From: Maylandia zebra
Lineage: Eukaryota > Chordata > Actinopteri > Cichliformes > Cichlidae
Direction of reading: 5' to 3'
DNA length: 64,000 nucleotides
NCBI RefSeq assembly: GCF_041146795.1
Contig: NC_135188.1
Location: 4,698,419-4,762,418 of the forward strand
Shown piece after piece: positions 49,220-60,972 of the stretch. The notes below the pieces were generated by a model, which saw only the letters and a program-made list of their open reading frames with translations, had not been told where the DNA came from and did no database searches. A program made the position numbers and the translations under genes. Position 1 is the first letter of the stretch; each line of letters opens with the position of its first letter.

Positions 49220-50760
49220 CACCCAAACTAGAGAGAGCGGGATGAAGCCATTTTCCTCCGTTTTTATTCACACACATGCAAAGTTACAGCTCTGAATAAT
49301 GGGTGCTGCCAATCATTATGAATCATGAAGTCATTGTTTAACTGTACGGACGGGTTGCATCTTCCTCATCTGTGATTCATTCGGTTAAAGACACGCGGGT
49401 GTTCTTTACCACTGTCTCCATGAGATTTAAAGTCGGACATGAACGTGCAAAGATCAACTCCACTGTCAGCTTTGAGAGAAAAGACTGATAAATTGAGATT
49501 AACACATGGTGACTCACCGTGACTAGTAAGGTAACAGATCTGGTGTAAATCAGCGCACCAGAGGCCGCTTTAAAGGTGCTGCTCGTTAAACCTCCATGAC
49601 GAAGGTCTCTCAACCATACTCTGATATGAAGTGCCTCGCATCTGCTCCTCCTGTTATCAACCCTGCTTTGTCTTCCCCGCGTCTGTGTGAATCATGCTTT
49701 AAATACCAGTCTGAGTGAAATAAGTGCTAAAGCAAGAGAAGCGTATGTGGAAAGAGGGAAATTATAACTTGTGGGGAGCGGGATTTTTCATGCTATATAA
49801 TATTTACATTCCTTCGGTTATAAAACCGTTAACATGCGTGTGACGGTTGGGTACTCGGGTGGTGGTATGATGGGAGTCTGAATTAGACTTTAACCTGTAA
49901 AGCAGACAGACATGTGAGCTCATATAACTCTGTTCCGTTATGTACGGAAGCGTAGAGCTGCCACCCAGGCAAAAGAAAAATACAAGTGTATCACGTTATA
50001 AGGTGAAAGGTTTATTGTTCTAACAAGATACTTTTCCTGTTTGTACAATATACTATCATGTTTGTACAATATACTTTTCACGTTTGAACAACATAATATC
50101 ACGTTATTACAATATACATAATTATCACGTTCGTACAATATAATATTTATATTGTACGAACGTGATCCTATATTGTACGAACGTGATCCTATATTGTAAT
50201 AACGTGATATTATGTTGTTCAAACGTGAAAAGTATATTGTACAAACAGGAAAAGTATCTTGTTAGAACAATAAACCTTTCACCTTATAACGTGATACACT
50301 TGTATTTTTCTTTTGCCTGGGTGGCAGCTCTACGCTTCCGTAGTTATGCTCTTTTTTTTTTTCATTTCTTTTTTTTTTAACCATGTACTTTTTTTTTAAG
50401 ATGACATCAAAAATTTTACCCTCACCTCCCAATCTTGCTCATGAGATTAATCAGAGGGAGAGTATTTTAAAAGTAAATGACTTTTAAATGTGTCGTTTAA
50501 AAGCACTGGAATCTCCGTGCCGAGGAGATGTGAAAAAACTTTTGAGGAATACGTTTGTATTTGTGAATCGCAGACAGGGTCCAGGAACTCCTCGGAATTT
50601 ACTCGTACTGTAAAACATGTTTAACATTAAGTGTCTCCTGTAAGTATATCATGAATTGGGTGTTGATAAAATGAAGACCTGGAATCGACGGTGGGGTGAG
50701 GGGTTTAAAAAGATTGGGCTTGTGTAAATGTTAATGAAATAAAATAATTAACACTGGTGA
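49220..50760 (+). other. Probable gclm 3'UTR/downstream region
   Basis: I see no AATAAA between the stop and 50268. The first is at 50269-50274, inside the right arm of the hairpin element. A further AAATAAAA lies at about 50737-50744. The gclm transcript may therefore extend into or through the hairpin. Confidence 0.4.
49943..50342. mobile_element. 400-bp near-perfect palindromic (foldback) element with 6-bp target duplication
   Basis: The left arm from TACGGAAGCGTAGAGCTGCC (49943) and the right arm, ending with its complement at 50342, are essentially identical inverted copies around a centre near 50150. The only large difference is one extra 21-bp unit in the left arm (about 50053-50073) plus short changes near the loop. 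The arms contain degenerate units of about 21-22 bp with core ATATTGTACGAACGTGAT and variants. Flanks are GTTATG on both sides (49937-49942 and 50343-50348), a 6-bp target duplication. No coding capacity. The superfamily is not assigned. Confidence 0.85.
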
Positions 50761-50871
50761 ATAATTTCCTCCTGCAGAGTATTTGGGGTCAGTCTTCATT
50801 TGAATTGATTCGATTAAAAAACAGGCTTTTTGTAATGTTACGCCAGCAAGTTTATGATTCAGTTAGCATGG

Positions 50872-51160
50872 TTTAAACACCACAGCCTGCCTGCGTTGTT
50901 GCTGACCGCGTACATCCCTTTATGGCCTCGGTCCACCCACCCTCTGATGTCACAAAACTCAACTTCAAGCTGCTTTCTTCTATGTGATAATCAGTGAACT
51001 GAAATGATCTCCATGGTCCAATACAACAGAGCCCCTTTGTGGGAACAGGAGATCAGCATCATGGATGTGCAGCCAGCAAATCTGCCGACTAGACCCTGAG
51101 GAATTAAGGCATCTCTGAAGGCTAAATGGGGTCTAAGCCACTAGCAAGGTGTACCAAGTG
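50872..51160 (+). mobile_element. Tc1-like transposon 3' fragment
   Basis: Plus-strand text equals the last third of the Tc1 family seen at 43412-44335: CACAGCCTGCCTGCGTTGTTGCTGA at the start, CATGGATGTGCAGCCAGCAAATCTG near 51060-51085, and the end CTAGCAAGGTGTACC (about 51141-51155). Decayed, with no open frame. Confidence 0.75.
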
Positions 51161-51479
51161 TATACTTTCCTAAGTCCTATGCAGCTAGACCTCCTTTGCT
51201 GATACAAGACTTAATAGAGGGATCTAAAGTGGTTAAATTAGCCTTTGCGTCAGTGAGAAGTTTAGCTAAACATTTAGCTGAAATGTCTAAACATAAGAAT
51301 TTCAGCTGCTGTAGTAAAGAAAGAAACAAGCAAGAAATATCGGTGTAAAATTGCAGAAAAACTTCGGCAGCTTATTTGCCTGACTGCTGTAAGTATAAAA
51401 CAAAGTTTCACTAATTCACAGAAAATATGAAGCAATATGTTATTTATTTATAAGAATTATTAAGAATTTGTCCAGCTGG

Positions 51480-51539
51480 CTGGATTTGAGTCTTTGTCGG
51501 GCCGATTTTGACCTCCGGGCTTTATTTTTGACACCCCTG
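51480..51539. repeat. Solo end of a hAT-type MITE
   Basis: GGGCTTTATTTTTGACACCCCTGG resembles the right terminal repeat of common teleost MITEs (complement starts CAGGGGTGTCAAA). The matching left end was not found nearby, so only a fragment is called. Confidence 0.45.
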
Positions 51540-52239
51540 GCTTAATATGCAAGCTTGTGTTGTTTTAATAAAGAACATAGTAGTAGATAGTATCCCCCAC
51601 CCCAATTTTTTTATGCTTTATGACACAATTTTGGTTATTTTGTCATTTTGTGCTCCTTTATCAAAACAGAGCATGCAATTTAGGTTGTTTTGCTCCTGAT
51701 TTTGAGCATTAGGCTTTTATATCTAATAATTAACCGTCTCTTTGCGGTCTAAACCCAACTGGAAACGTTAATAGTTGCTTAAAACTGACACAGATGGGCC
51801 CAATTAGTGATTCTTAGCAGTTTATCAAAGGATATATTAAAATTAGGGATTGTATGTTAACTTAGTGTGACCAACCGTCCTCTATTTTTGCATTTGTTGA
51901 CTTGTAAAAGCCTACATGACATTTTTTATTCCACCATTCATTAACCTCACAGAGAAGGCATCGTTTAAATATGTTGAAGTTTTCTTTAAGCAAACTGTAT
52001 TATTAAAGTTCTTCATGACTGGGCCAAGTGTCCTCTTGGTCACCCTAGTTAACTCTCACTGAGTAATTCTTCCAATACAACAATTACAATAGTTATAATA
52101 ATTATAATAAATAAACTACAACTCGAGAGTTAGTCGGCTGCTCTGTGATCTGCTGTTAGGCCTGTGTCTCATTTCCGTTCATTTGACTAGTCGGGTCTAG
52201 CCTTCATGCCGGAAGTGAGTAGAGTTGTGAGAGAGCAAG

Positions 52240-55200
52240 ATGGTGGCCACCAGGAGAGGAGTGCGTGTGAGCTCCCCAGCTAAAACAGACCCGGAGCAGC
52301 GCTCTGAGGTCCAGGTACGTGTCACAGAGGGAGATTATTGGAAGCTGCAGATGTTCAGGTGTCACCTGGAGGTCCAGGTAGTGAGTTATACGCCTGGCAC
52401 GTGTGTGAGAGCTGATGTGTGGATCTGCCCCAGCTTCACGTGGACTTCACCCTGTACCAGCTTGTGTTCATGTTGTGAGGGATCCGCGCAGAAAACAGAA
52501 ACATGCGGACTAAGTAACAGCATCTCTTAGTTTTAGTTTCTTCTCCTACTCGTGTTTTCTGTCTAACTCTCATAAAGTGCTGCTTGAGTAAACATCTCAT
52601 GTTATTGTGTAAATATGACCTAAAAATCAACAGATTTCCACATAAAGTGCTAAAAGTAGATCACGAGAAGGCCCACATTAATATATTCGACTCCAGTTAT
52701 ATTTCTGTATAACAAAACTACGCGAACCTCAAGAAAAAGGTGGTAATGAGAAGCTATTAACTGTTTATTTATTAGCTGTTAGCTTAATATAGCTATTAGG
52801 ATTTCTAACGCCACATAATGGTGGAGATGAGTTAATGCACAAATACATTGGGCCAAGTTTATTGTAGAGAATTTAAAAAGTAGGTGTAAAAACCTTTTTA
52901 GTTAACTGTTAGGCTAAAAACTAAAACGAATTTTAAAAATTCAGTTTTAGCCATGGTTGTATATGTTTATTGCAAGTGTGTTTGTATTGTTTTTACTATT
53001 TTGCTGTGAAATTTTTAAAGGTTTAGTGTGCACGGTTTCACCACTAGATGTCAGTAGACCGAGGCGTTCGATCAGCCGAATTACGTTTTTATTTATCCCT
53101 CCCAGTTTAAGTGTGCAATAATCCCGTCTACGGTGGCCGCTGTAGGACAAACAGCTCTGGCGTGTAGGCTGTCAGTCTGCTGTTTACCTCGGCTGGTGTC
53201 CGTGTCTGTTTTATGTAGAGGAGGCTGTAGGACTATGAAACTTTCGTTAGAGTGGACCTAACTCCGTTGGACTTGGACACTTAGCGAATAAACTGTCACA
53301 CAGTGTGAGACTGTAACAAACTGTTTGTCAGAGGGAAACGTGACACTGGAGCCCAACATTAACTTGCATAATTTAGCTGTTATTGTCTTAAAACACCAGG
53401 GTCACGTGTCTAATCTACTGACAATAAGTAATTGTAACAACATTAGGAGTAACGCAACATTTTTATACATGTTTTCGTGTGTTAGACGCCTGAAGGGTGA
53501 TGTCACTGTACAGCTCAGTCAAACATGGCGGCTTTCACTAACCAGCACCTCGTTATGCATATTTTTGATTGATTAATTCTAAGTTTATGGAAACTCATCA
53601 ATTTCTTTAAAAAAATTAATAACTCACTAATCAGTGTATATTTATGAGTAAAGCATCCTTTATTATTAAATAACCTAAAACACATATTTGGCCCAATAGT
53701 GTAGTGTTATAGACCTAGTGACACATGTGTTGAAGGAAGCAGACAAAAGGAGGAGGATGACAATCTGAAAATATCATTCATAAAATTAGTCTGGAAACTG
53801 AAACTCAAATTGAAAACAAAAATGTCAGACTAAAAATAAAAGTTAAAGGATGATAATTCTGATCAGGAAGGCAAGCATAAGGAGACGATTCACTGCTGCG
53901 CTGCTCGGGAGTGATTGATCAACAGAGATTGCTGTAAGAGCAGGGCTTGCAGTCCGTGAGGGCAGAAAGGAACTTGTATTGGCAACTGAGCAATTAAAAG
54001 CCTCTGTGTGGGGGGGGCAAGGCTGCAAGGTGAAAACCACGGCTCTGTAAAAAGGACAGCTCTTCCCCCACCTGCAGTCCGCTAAAGATCAGATGAACAA
54101 GCTAGAAGCCTGAATGAGGTTCGATTTCCTGTTGAAGTGCTCCCTGCTGACCAGGACTTTCTGGGTGAAAAGAGAAGCGTTATGTTTGGAAAAAGGAAAT
54201 GCATGAAACACCTGAACAAGAAGTACCAAAGCTATGATTTTAATCTAGCATAAAGTGTTTGGAGTGGATTTAAAGAAGGTTATGGACTCTGCATACTTGG
54301 ATTTTTTTGGGCAGCTCGTTCCAAAGCTTCAGGGCTTTGACTGTGAGGCATTTTCAGCCATGCCTCGGAAACAGATGAAAGGTTTCTGTCTGAGGATCTC
54401 AGGCTACGTACTGGCCTGTTACAGACCAAGCGATCAGATGTAGAGGGAAGCCATTAAAAGCCTCTCCAGGTGTAAATTGTACATGCCGTTCATTAGACAG
54501 GATTTTTTGTGACACATTAGTATTGGAAACTAGTGCATTTGTTGCAGGATATCAAGCTCTCTGTCTGAGTTCTTGACAGTAAAATGTCACCAGACTTATC
54601 TTCTGCTTATCGTCTCAGCCATGTTGCTGTAAACTAGCCTTACCACTAACTGTGCCTTGCTTCTTTCACACAGGCCACTCCTTCCACTGCTCGGAGAACC
54701 AGGAGGACTACTAAGCAAGCAGAAAGTCCTACCCACGATGGCGTTCTGGAGTCCTGCAGTCAGCTTGAGCAAAGTGCTGCACAAAATTCAGATTCTCCCT
54801 CGACCACCACAAAAAAGAGATGCAGCAGAGCTTCAAGGCTTCACAGTCCAGAGCAGCCCTCCACCCCGGTGGGCTCCATCCATGAGGCGGATGTGTCAGA
54901 GGCGGAGTCCTGCTGCTCAGTGGTGTCCGACATTGAATTGCCAGTGACGCGTACCAGGGGGAGGAGACAGACCCGCAAAGTTAACAAGGAAGAGGAGGAG
55001 ATATCTGAGGTGGAGTCGTGCTCATCTGCAGTGTCTGCATCAAAACGTGGTCTAAGGAGTGCGAGAAAGAAGGCTGAAAGCTCAGACGCTGCTTGTGTCA
55101 AGGTGGAAGATGTAAAAGCTGTCCTGGAGCTGGACACCGGGTCCTGCAGCTCCGTGGTGTCCGATTCCCAGAGAGCCACCAGAAGTCAGAGAAAAGCTCG

Positions 55201-58200
55201 TACCAGATCGTCTGCCAAACCCCAAACTGGGGAGTCTGAGCTCTCCGACGCTGACAGCTGCATTTCCAGTGTGTCAGGAGCTGATGTGTCCAAGTCCACT
55301 ACTCGCAGAGCTACGAGATCCAGAAGAAAAACTAGTCCCATTCCTATGCATCTAGACGAGCCGTCAGGAAGCTCTCAGTCTCCGGCTCCAACACGTCGAC
55401 AGACCAGGGCAGTGAGAGGAAAGGCTGCAGCCCCTGCAGAGCTTAGTGAACCTCCGTCTTGTGACTCTGAAGGATTTGAGTCCGGGCCTACTTACAGTTT
55501 GACCAGTCGCAGAAGTGGGAGGACCAGGTCGACAACTCTCAGAGCCATGGATTCAGACTCAGACGCTATGGATGTGCATTCCCAAGTGGGGACCCCCAGC
55601 TCCACGCGAGCCAGAGGGACCCCCTGCAGCAGCCGCACAGGCTCGGGGAACAGCAGCCGGGGTGCTCCGGCCTCCAGGCGCTCAGCCAAGGACTGCAGCA
55701 TCGTTGTAGAAAATGTATCAGAATCTGCCGAGGAGGGCAGCACATTAAACGATTCTAAATTAGAAAGCACACTGATTGCTGAGGATGCAGATGAAACGGT
55801 GGTGGAGGAAGATGAGAGCCAAACGGTAGAAGATCACGAGGGTGTGAATAGTACCGAACTGTCGTCCACGAAAGCGGGTAGAAAAAAGGAAACGGATTTC
55901 GCCTCTAAAGAAGATTCCCATGCATCTCCCTCAGAACCTGTGAGCGAGCCTGCAGTGGTCAGCAAAAACCAGCAGGAGGAGCCGTCTGCTGGAAATAAAG
56001 ACGAGGACACTTTAGAGATGGAAGTGATGCAGGAAACAGTCCCATCACCAGAGCGGTTAGAGCCTTGCCAATCAGTTACAGAAACAACATGTGAGAGGGC
56101 CTTGGAAACCACAGAGGAGGCCAAGGAGACGCAGAAAGCTGTGGACCTCCTCCCACCTCTGCCAGATGAGTCTGTGGATGATGATGTCATCGTAGAAAAC
56201 CGGCCTAGTGTGGGGGAGGAAATGGAAGTCAGCACATCTCAGCAGGTGGTTGAGTCCATTCAGGTAACATCATATCAGCAGCACAAGGTTACAGCAGGTT
56301 CTGACTCTGAACCCAAAGATGTCATCGTGGAGAAGAGGACAGCAGTCAGTCTGCTGGACAGCAGTGATGAGGAGGAGGAGGATGAGGAGGAGAGGGAAGT
56401 TTCTGAAGAGGAGGATTCGGGATACATGGGGAAGGAGAGGAGAGGGGGAATTTGCAGAAAGTCAGAAGCTGGAGCTGCATCAATTGAGGGACTGTTTATG
56501 ATTGACAAGCGGCCGGGAGAAGACGCAGATGAGCTGTACTACAAAGAGGAGCGATGGGATGAAGAGGCAAGCACGCAGAAAGGAACTGAGGAGGAGGAGC
56601 AAGACGAGGAGTTCGTGGATGAGGCTGGCGACGAGGACGAGGATGATGACAACGATGCTAAAGTCCTGTTCTCGAGCAGAAACTCTCATGTGTAAGTACA
56701 TTAGAGGAATTAGATTAAAGGAAAAACCTGAACCTTTGGAATCTGTGGTTTGGGCGCAATGGTCACTTGAATCAAGGCAAATGGTTTTGTAGTGCTCATC
56801 TTTATCCTGTAATGAAACATTTTTATCCAGATGGGAGTGGTCTATTCAAGGAAAGCAATACCTCCATCTACAGAGCAAGAGGGGTCATTTCATAGTTTGA
56901 TAATAATCAAAATACCAAATACATTAGAATATTTTGGTAACCATTTAGCTCAGGGGTTTCCAACTCCAGGCCTCAGGGCCGGTGTCCTGCAGGTTTTAGA
57001 TCTCACCCTGGGTCAACACACCTGAATCAAATGATTAGTTCATTACCAGGCCTCTGGAGAACTTCAAGACATGTTGAGGAGGTCATTTAGCCATTTAAAT
57101 CAGCTGTGTTGGATTAAGGACGCATCTAATGCCTGCAGGATACCAGCCCTGAGCCCTGGAGTTGGACACCCCGATGTAGATGATTATCAGATTTAAAAAA
57201 TGTAGATGTGTAGGTACACTTTATTTCATTAAATGGTTTGAAAGTTTCAGTTCAATGTTATTTATACAGCACCAAATCACAATAACAGTCACCTCAAGGC
57301 GCTTTATATTGTAAGGTGAAAAGAGAAGAGAGAAAAAAAACCCCAACAATCACATGACCCTCCATGAGCAAGCACTTTGGCGACAGTGGGAAGGAAAAAC
57401 TCTCTTCTAACAGGAAGACACCTCTGGCAGAACCAATTTTGAGCAATACTTTATTGAACACAGTCGTTTGACACTTCAGAAAGGACAACTTTTTTTACCG
57501 CCTTCTAGGGCTGTGCGATATGACCAAAATCTCATATCCCGATATAAGAATTCTATCGTCCGATAATGATATAAATCACAAAAATGTAACATTTTCTGTA
57601 AATTCTGAGAATCTCGGGCAGCTCGACTTGCGTGAAGTGTTTCCAGCTGTGCGTCATGTAGCTGGAGTCCAGTGTTTTAACCGATGCATGAAACTATACA
57701 TTTTTAGACATAAGTTGTAACAGCTGCCGTTTTCTTTGTGAGTATTTATTACACTGCGTGCTGCGGGGAAAAGCCTGTTCTAACGTTTGAGTCTAAGGTT
57801 TATTTTTAGCACCTGGCGGCTCTTTTTTTAAATTCTCATCCGTAAATAATCGGCTCTTTCACGTGATTCGGTTTATTTTGAAAAGTCTCAACAGGATCTT
57901 GAGCTTTATTGTGAAAGGTTTATGTGGAACATAAACAAGCGGACACGCGATGCTGTTACCGTCGTTGTTGCTAACCACAACGCATAAAAACAGGCGCTTG
58001 TCCGTCTGTAGTGTGGTTATATAAAATATAAGATAAAGAGAGAACTTTAAGAAATTAATATAGCCACTACAGTGACCATCAAAACGATGAAAAAAATTGC
58101 CGTAAACAGTTTATTTTGCGACACCACGAAACAAACGATAGCGTAAAATGAAACGTTTTTATATCATCATCCAATATATATCGTTATATCGAACAGCCCT

Positions 58201-60972
58201 ACCGTCTTCTCTGATGAGAAGATCGATTCCACACAGTAAATGTAACGCTGGTTACCTTAGCATAGAGACTTGAAACGAGAAATTATTAGCTTGGGGAAAA
58301 ATCCGCACCAGTACCTCTACTACATCATATTACTGTTGCCAGGTATCATTGATAATGATGGCGCCGATGAAGAAATTTAGCAGCAACCTGAAGCACAAAT
58401 TAACCTTTTAAAAAAAAAAAAAAAAAAAAAAATCAAGCCAAAATAATGTCCTAAGACCTCAGAGCTCTGTGGTGTTTAAAAACTTTTAGGTACAATAATG
58501 TTAGGGACTATTTGCAGCTGCGCATTGAGACACATTTGGTGTTATATGCTATCTGGCAGCATGCACTGTGTATGTGGGACTGTAAATATATAACATTTTA
58601 TTATTTGAGGACAGCAGTGTATCTGCAGCACAGCTGAATATGTTTGCATCAGCTCATTTTGGGTTTAATCTTTTTGTGAGGTTAGCATGCAGATGGTGGA
58701 GCCAGGTGTTCAGACACATCGTTAGATTTTATTATACCTGTGCAGAGGTGAGAAATGAGACACGACTGCTCCTCCTGAGGAATTTTTTTTCCTGTGCCTA
58801 TTAATTTCAGGAAAGAGTTGTCCAGCCGTATTGACCCCGGCCTCAAAGTGAAGGAGCTCGGGGGTTTATACATCAGTTTTGATGGCAGCAAATCAAAGCC
58901 TGTCTCCAGTTCACTGCAAAAACTAAAGGAAAAGAAGATCCAAGATGAGGTAAATAAGCGATTGATTTCTTTCTTTCCCCCCTCTTCTTGAAGGTGATCT
59001 GTGGTGTAGAATGAATAATGAACTCCAAAGCTATGCAAGGGCGATGAGGTGGCGCTATTAAAGGTTTCTCTACAGTTCTCACTGACTTTGACCTTTTTAT
59101 CTTGGAGCAGTGGAGTGTTCTGACAGTTCAGTTGTTTTTGAGAGTTGTGGTTTGTGTTGATGTCCACAGGTGATGAAGAAGAGTGTGATTGGACCAGACT
59201 TTGAAAAGAAGGATGCTGTGCCGCCATACAGTGAATCCAAACATGCCCTAAAGCTGAAACGCAGAGTAAGTTTGAAAAAAAATTGCTTTGATTGGTCGAT
59301 TCTAGTTTTATTCTCTGCATTTGTGCAGTCACCTGTGACACATACCTAAAAGAGTAAACGGTAGTCATCACAAACGTTGTTTCTTAGCAGTCTGCATCAC
59401 TTTTCTTTCCCCAGGCAGAGAGGGAGAAGTCAACAGGGGATGGTTGGTTTAACATGAAGGCCCCGGAGATCACTCAGGAGCTGAAAGGAGACCTCCAAGT
59501 GCTGAAGATGAGAGCATCCTTGGATCCTAAGAGGTTCTACAAGAAGAACGACAGAGATGGCTTTCCCAAATACTTTCAGGTCGGTGGAACTGTCCTCCTG
59601 CTTCTTAGTTCTTTACACTCGTGGTTATCAATATTGATTTTGTAAAAGTTGGTTAACTTTGTTTTTATAGTCCAGAGCACTCAGGGACTACACTATCAAT
59701 ATCAGTGCGTGTGCTGAGTGTGATGTTTTCCTGTGTGTGTTGCAGGTTGGTACAGTGGTGGACAACGCTGCTGACTTCTATCATTCCCGTATCCCTAAGA
59801 AGGAGAGGAAGAGAACCATTGTGGAGGAGCTGCTCGCTGACGCAGAGTTCAGACAGTAAGTGGGCACCTGCAGTGGGTGTGGTTTTATTATGAGACATCT
59901 CCCCTTCCACCCTCTACCTCCACTGGGCATGTAGACTTGGAAATACTCACTCAAAAATTAACAGAAATTATATATTTTTCAGTCACTTTAAATTATATAT
60001 GGTTAAGAGCATAAAAGGAACCACAATGCCACCATTATGTCAGCCGACAAATTATTGTAGACATTTAGTTTGTGCATCCTCAGGTGTAGTTGGAAAAGTA
60101 AAATTTAAATGGGTTTGTCCGTGTGGGTCTGCATTCACATCACGGTAGTTTTAACCACTTGAGCTTAACGGCAACTAGACTTCTTTTAAGGTTTCTAGAT
60201 GTTTCACGTCATCCAAAAGGCTCTTCGCTTCTGACAGGTGATGAAATATTTCACTTTTAGTGAGGTTGTCATGTTCCAGATAGTCCTGAGTCGTTAACCC
60301 ACCCCGTCGTCATCGGAGTCGTTAGTCACATGATGAGACAGCATGTGAATTTTTGCATGTGAATTGTTGAGGAGCAAAGGTCATTTACATCCGCCTGGAA
60401 CAGCCATCGCTGAACTAATGTGGAGGCCTAAGCTACGTGTAACGCAGTATTGAGATCCCTTCCCAGGCAATTTAACTCCCACTCACACCTTGACCTACCT
60501 GAATGACACATGATGTGAGGGTGGGGCAGTGTCCACCTTCAGGGGAACCACACTACCAGTTAAATTCGTAGCGCTTCCATTAGCTGTTAGAACCTCACAG
60601 GTGAAATGCTTTTTTTGAACGAGGTGACTTCTTATTCACGCTTACCAAGATAAGCATGAAACACAGGACTAAATATTTCTGTCCGTCACAAATAATTACA
60701 GACATTTACAACACGTGTCTGTTCCAGTTCTTCATTTCTGAGGCGTAGAATTATCTGACTCGTACATTTAGTGATCTTTACCTTTGCTACGGCAGAGAAA
60801 TAAACTAATTTACAAGCCACAGTTACTGGATACAAAAAGACAAACATTAAATACACACTTTCCTTCTCTTCCCAGGAAAAACAAAAAGAGGTACCAGCAT
60901 GTTATGGCAGAGAAAGCGGCACAGGAAGCTGGCAAGAAGAACAGGAAGAAGAAGAAATTCCATAAGAAGTAA
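52240..60972 (+). CDS. dnttip2: Deoxynucleotidyltransferase terminal-interacting protein 2 (DNTTIP2), 899 aa, Fcf2 domain
   Basis: Nucleolar protein whose C-terminal Fcf2 domain is needed for early 18S pre-rRNA processing in the small-subunit processome. It also binds TdT and estrogen receptor in mammals. Coding exons: 52240-52314, 54674-56691, 58811-58949, 59170-59265, 59415-59579, 59746-59855, 60876-60972. That is 2700 nt, all GT-AG and in frame. The head MVATRRGVRV resembles human MVVTRSARAK. The huge exon 2 (2.0 kb) is low-complexity, Ser/Glu-rich, with four ESC-type repeats alternating with RRxTR basic patches, and ends in acidic runs. The rest is the conserved Fcf2 part: SRIDPGLKVKELGGLYI, GPDFEK, VPPYSESKHALK, DGWFNMKAPEIT, LKMRASLDPKRFYKKNDRDG, DFYHSRIPKKERKRTIVEEL, and a lysine-rich tail AGKKNRKKKKFHKK. 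Poly(A) candidates at 61083-61088 (ATTAAA) and 61666-61671 (AATAAA). Confidence 0.97.
53010..53640. repeat. Dispersed repeat, copy 2 (CACTAGATGTCAGTAGA family)
   Basis: In dnttip2 intron 1. Shares the ordered blocks listed for 4875-5712 in the same orientation, including TTTCACCACTAGATGTCAGTAGA (about 53036-53059), GTCTACGGTGGC, GAGGAGGCTGTAG and GATTAATTCTAAGTTTATG. It is shorter than copy 1 and its right end is worn. No transposase. Confidence 0.6.
56951..57173. mobile_element. hAT-type MITE (CAGGGGT...ACCCC ends)
   Basis: Starts CAGGGGTTTCCAACTCCAGG and ends with GGAGTTGGACACCCC, imperfect inverted ends of a very common teleost MITE. The flanking 8-mers ATTTAGCT and ATGTAGAT agree at 6 of 8 positions, consistent with a worn 8-bp hAT duplication. 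The body is largely self-complementary. In dnttip2 intron 2. Confidence 0.7.
57251..57440. repeat. Common percomorph interspersed repeat fragment
   Basis: Contains TTATTTATACAGCACCAAATCACAA, CCTCAAGGCGCTTTATATTG, AGCAAGCACTTTGGCGACAG and GGAAGGAAAAACTCTCTTCTAACAGGAAG, phrases recalled from an abundant fish repeat. Its class is not clear to me. No ends or target duplication identified. In dnttip2 intron 2. Confidence 0.5.
57506..58201. mobile_element. Non-autonomous hAT-type element, 696 bp
   Basis: Begins TAGGGCTGTGCGATAT and ends ATATCGAACAGCCCTA. Flanks CCGCCTTC (57498-57505) and CCGTCTTC (58202-58209) match 7 of 8, a hAT-type 8-bp target duplication. Subterminal CGATAT/ATATCG motifs recur. 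No transposase frame. In dnttip2 intron 2. Confidence 0.8.
58410..58432. repeat. Poly(A) tract in dnttip2 intron 2
   Basis: Run of 23 A with no recognised retroposon body directly 5' of it. Confidence 0.85.

Noticed and set aside
49943-50342. CRISPR-like array from the repeated 21-bp units
   Set aside because: Units are contiguous, degenerate and arranged as an inverted palindrome in a vertebrate genome; there are no spacers.
60239-60298. Possible C/D-box snoRNA in the last dnttip2 intron (GTGATGA ... CTGA)
   Set aside because: Boxes are present, but the terminal stem is only about three pairs and no convincing D' box or target guide was seen.
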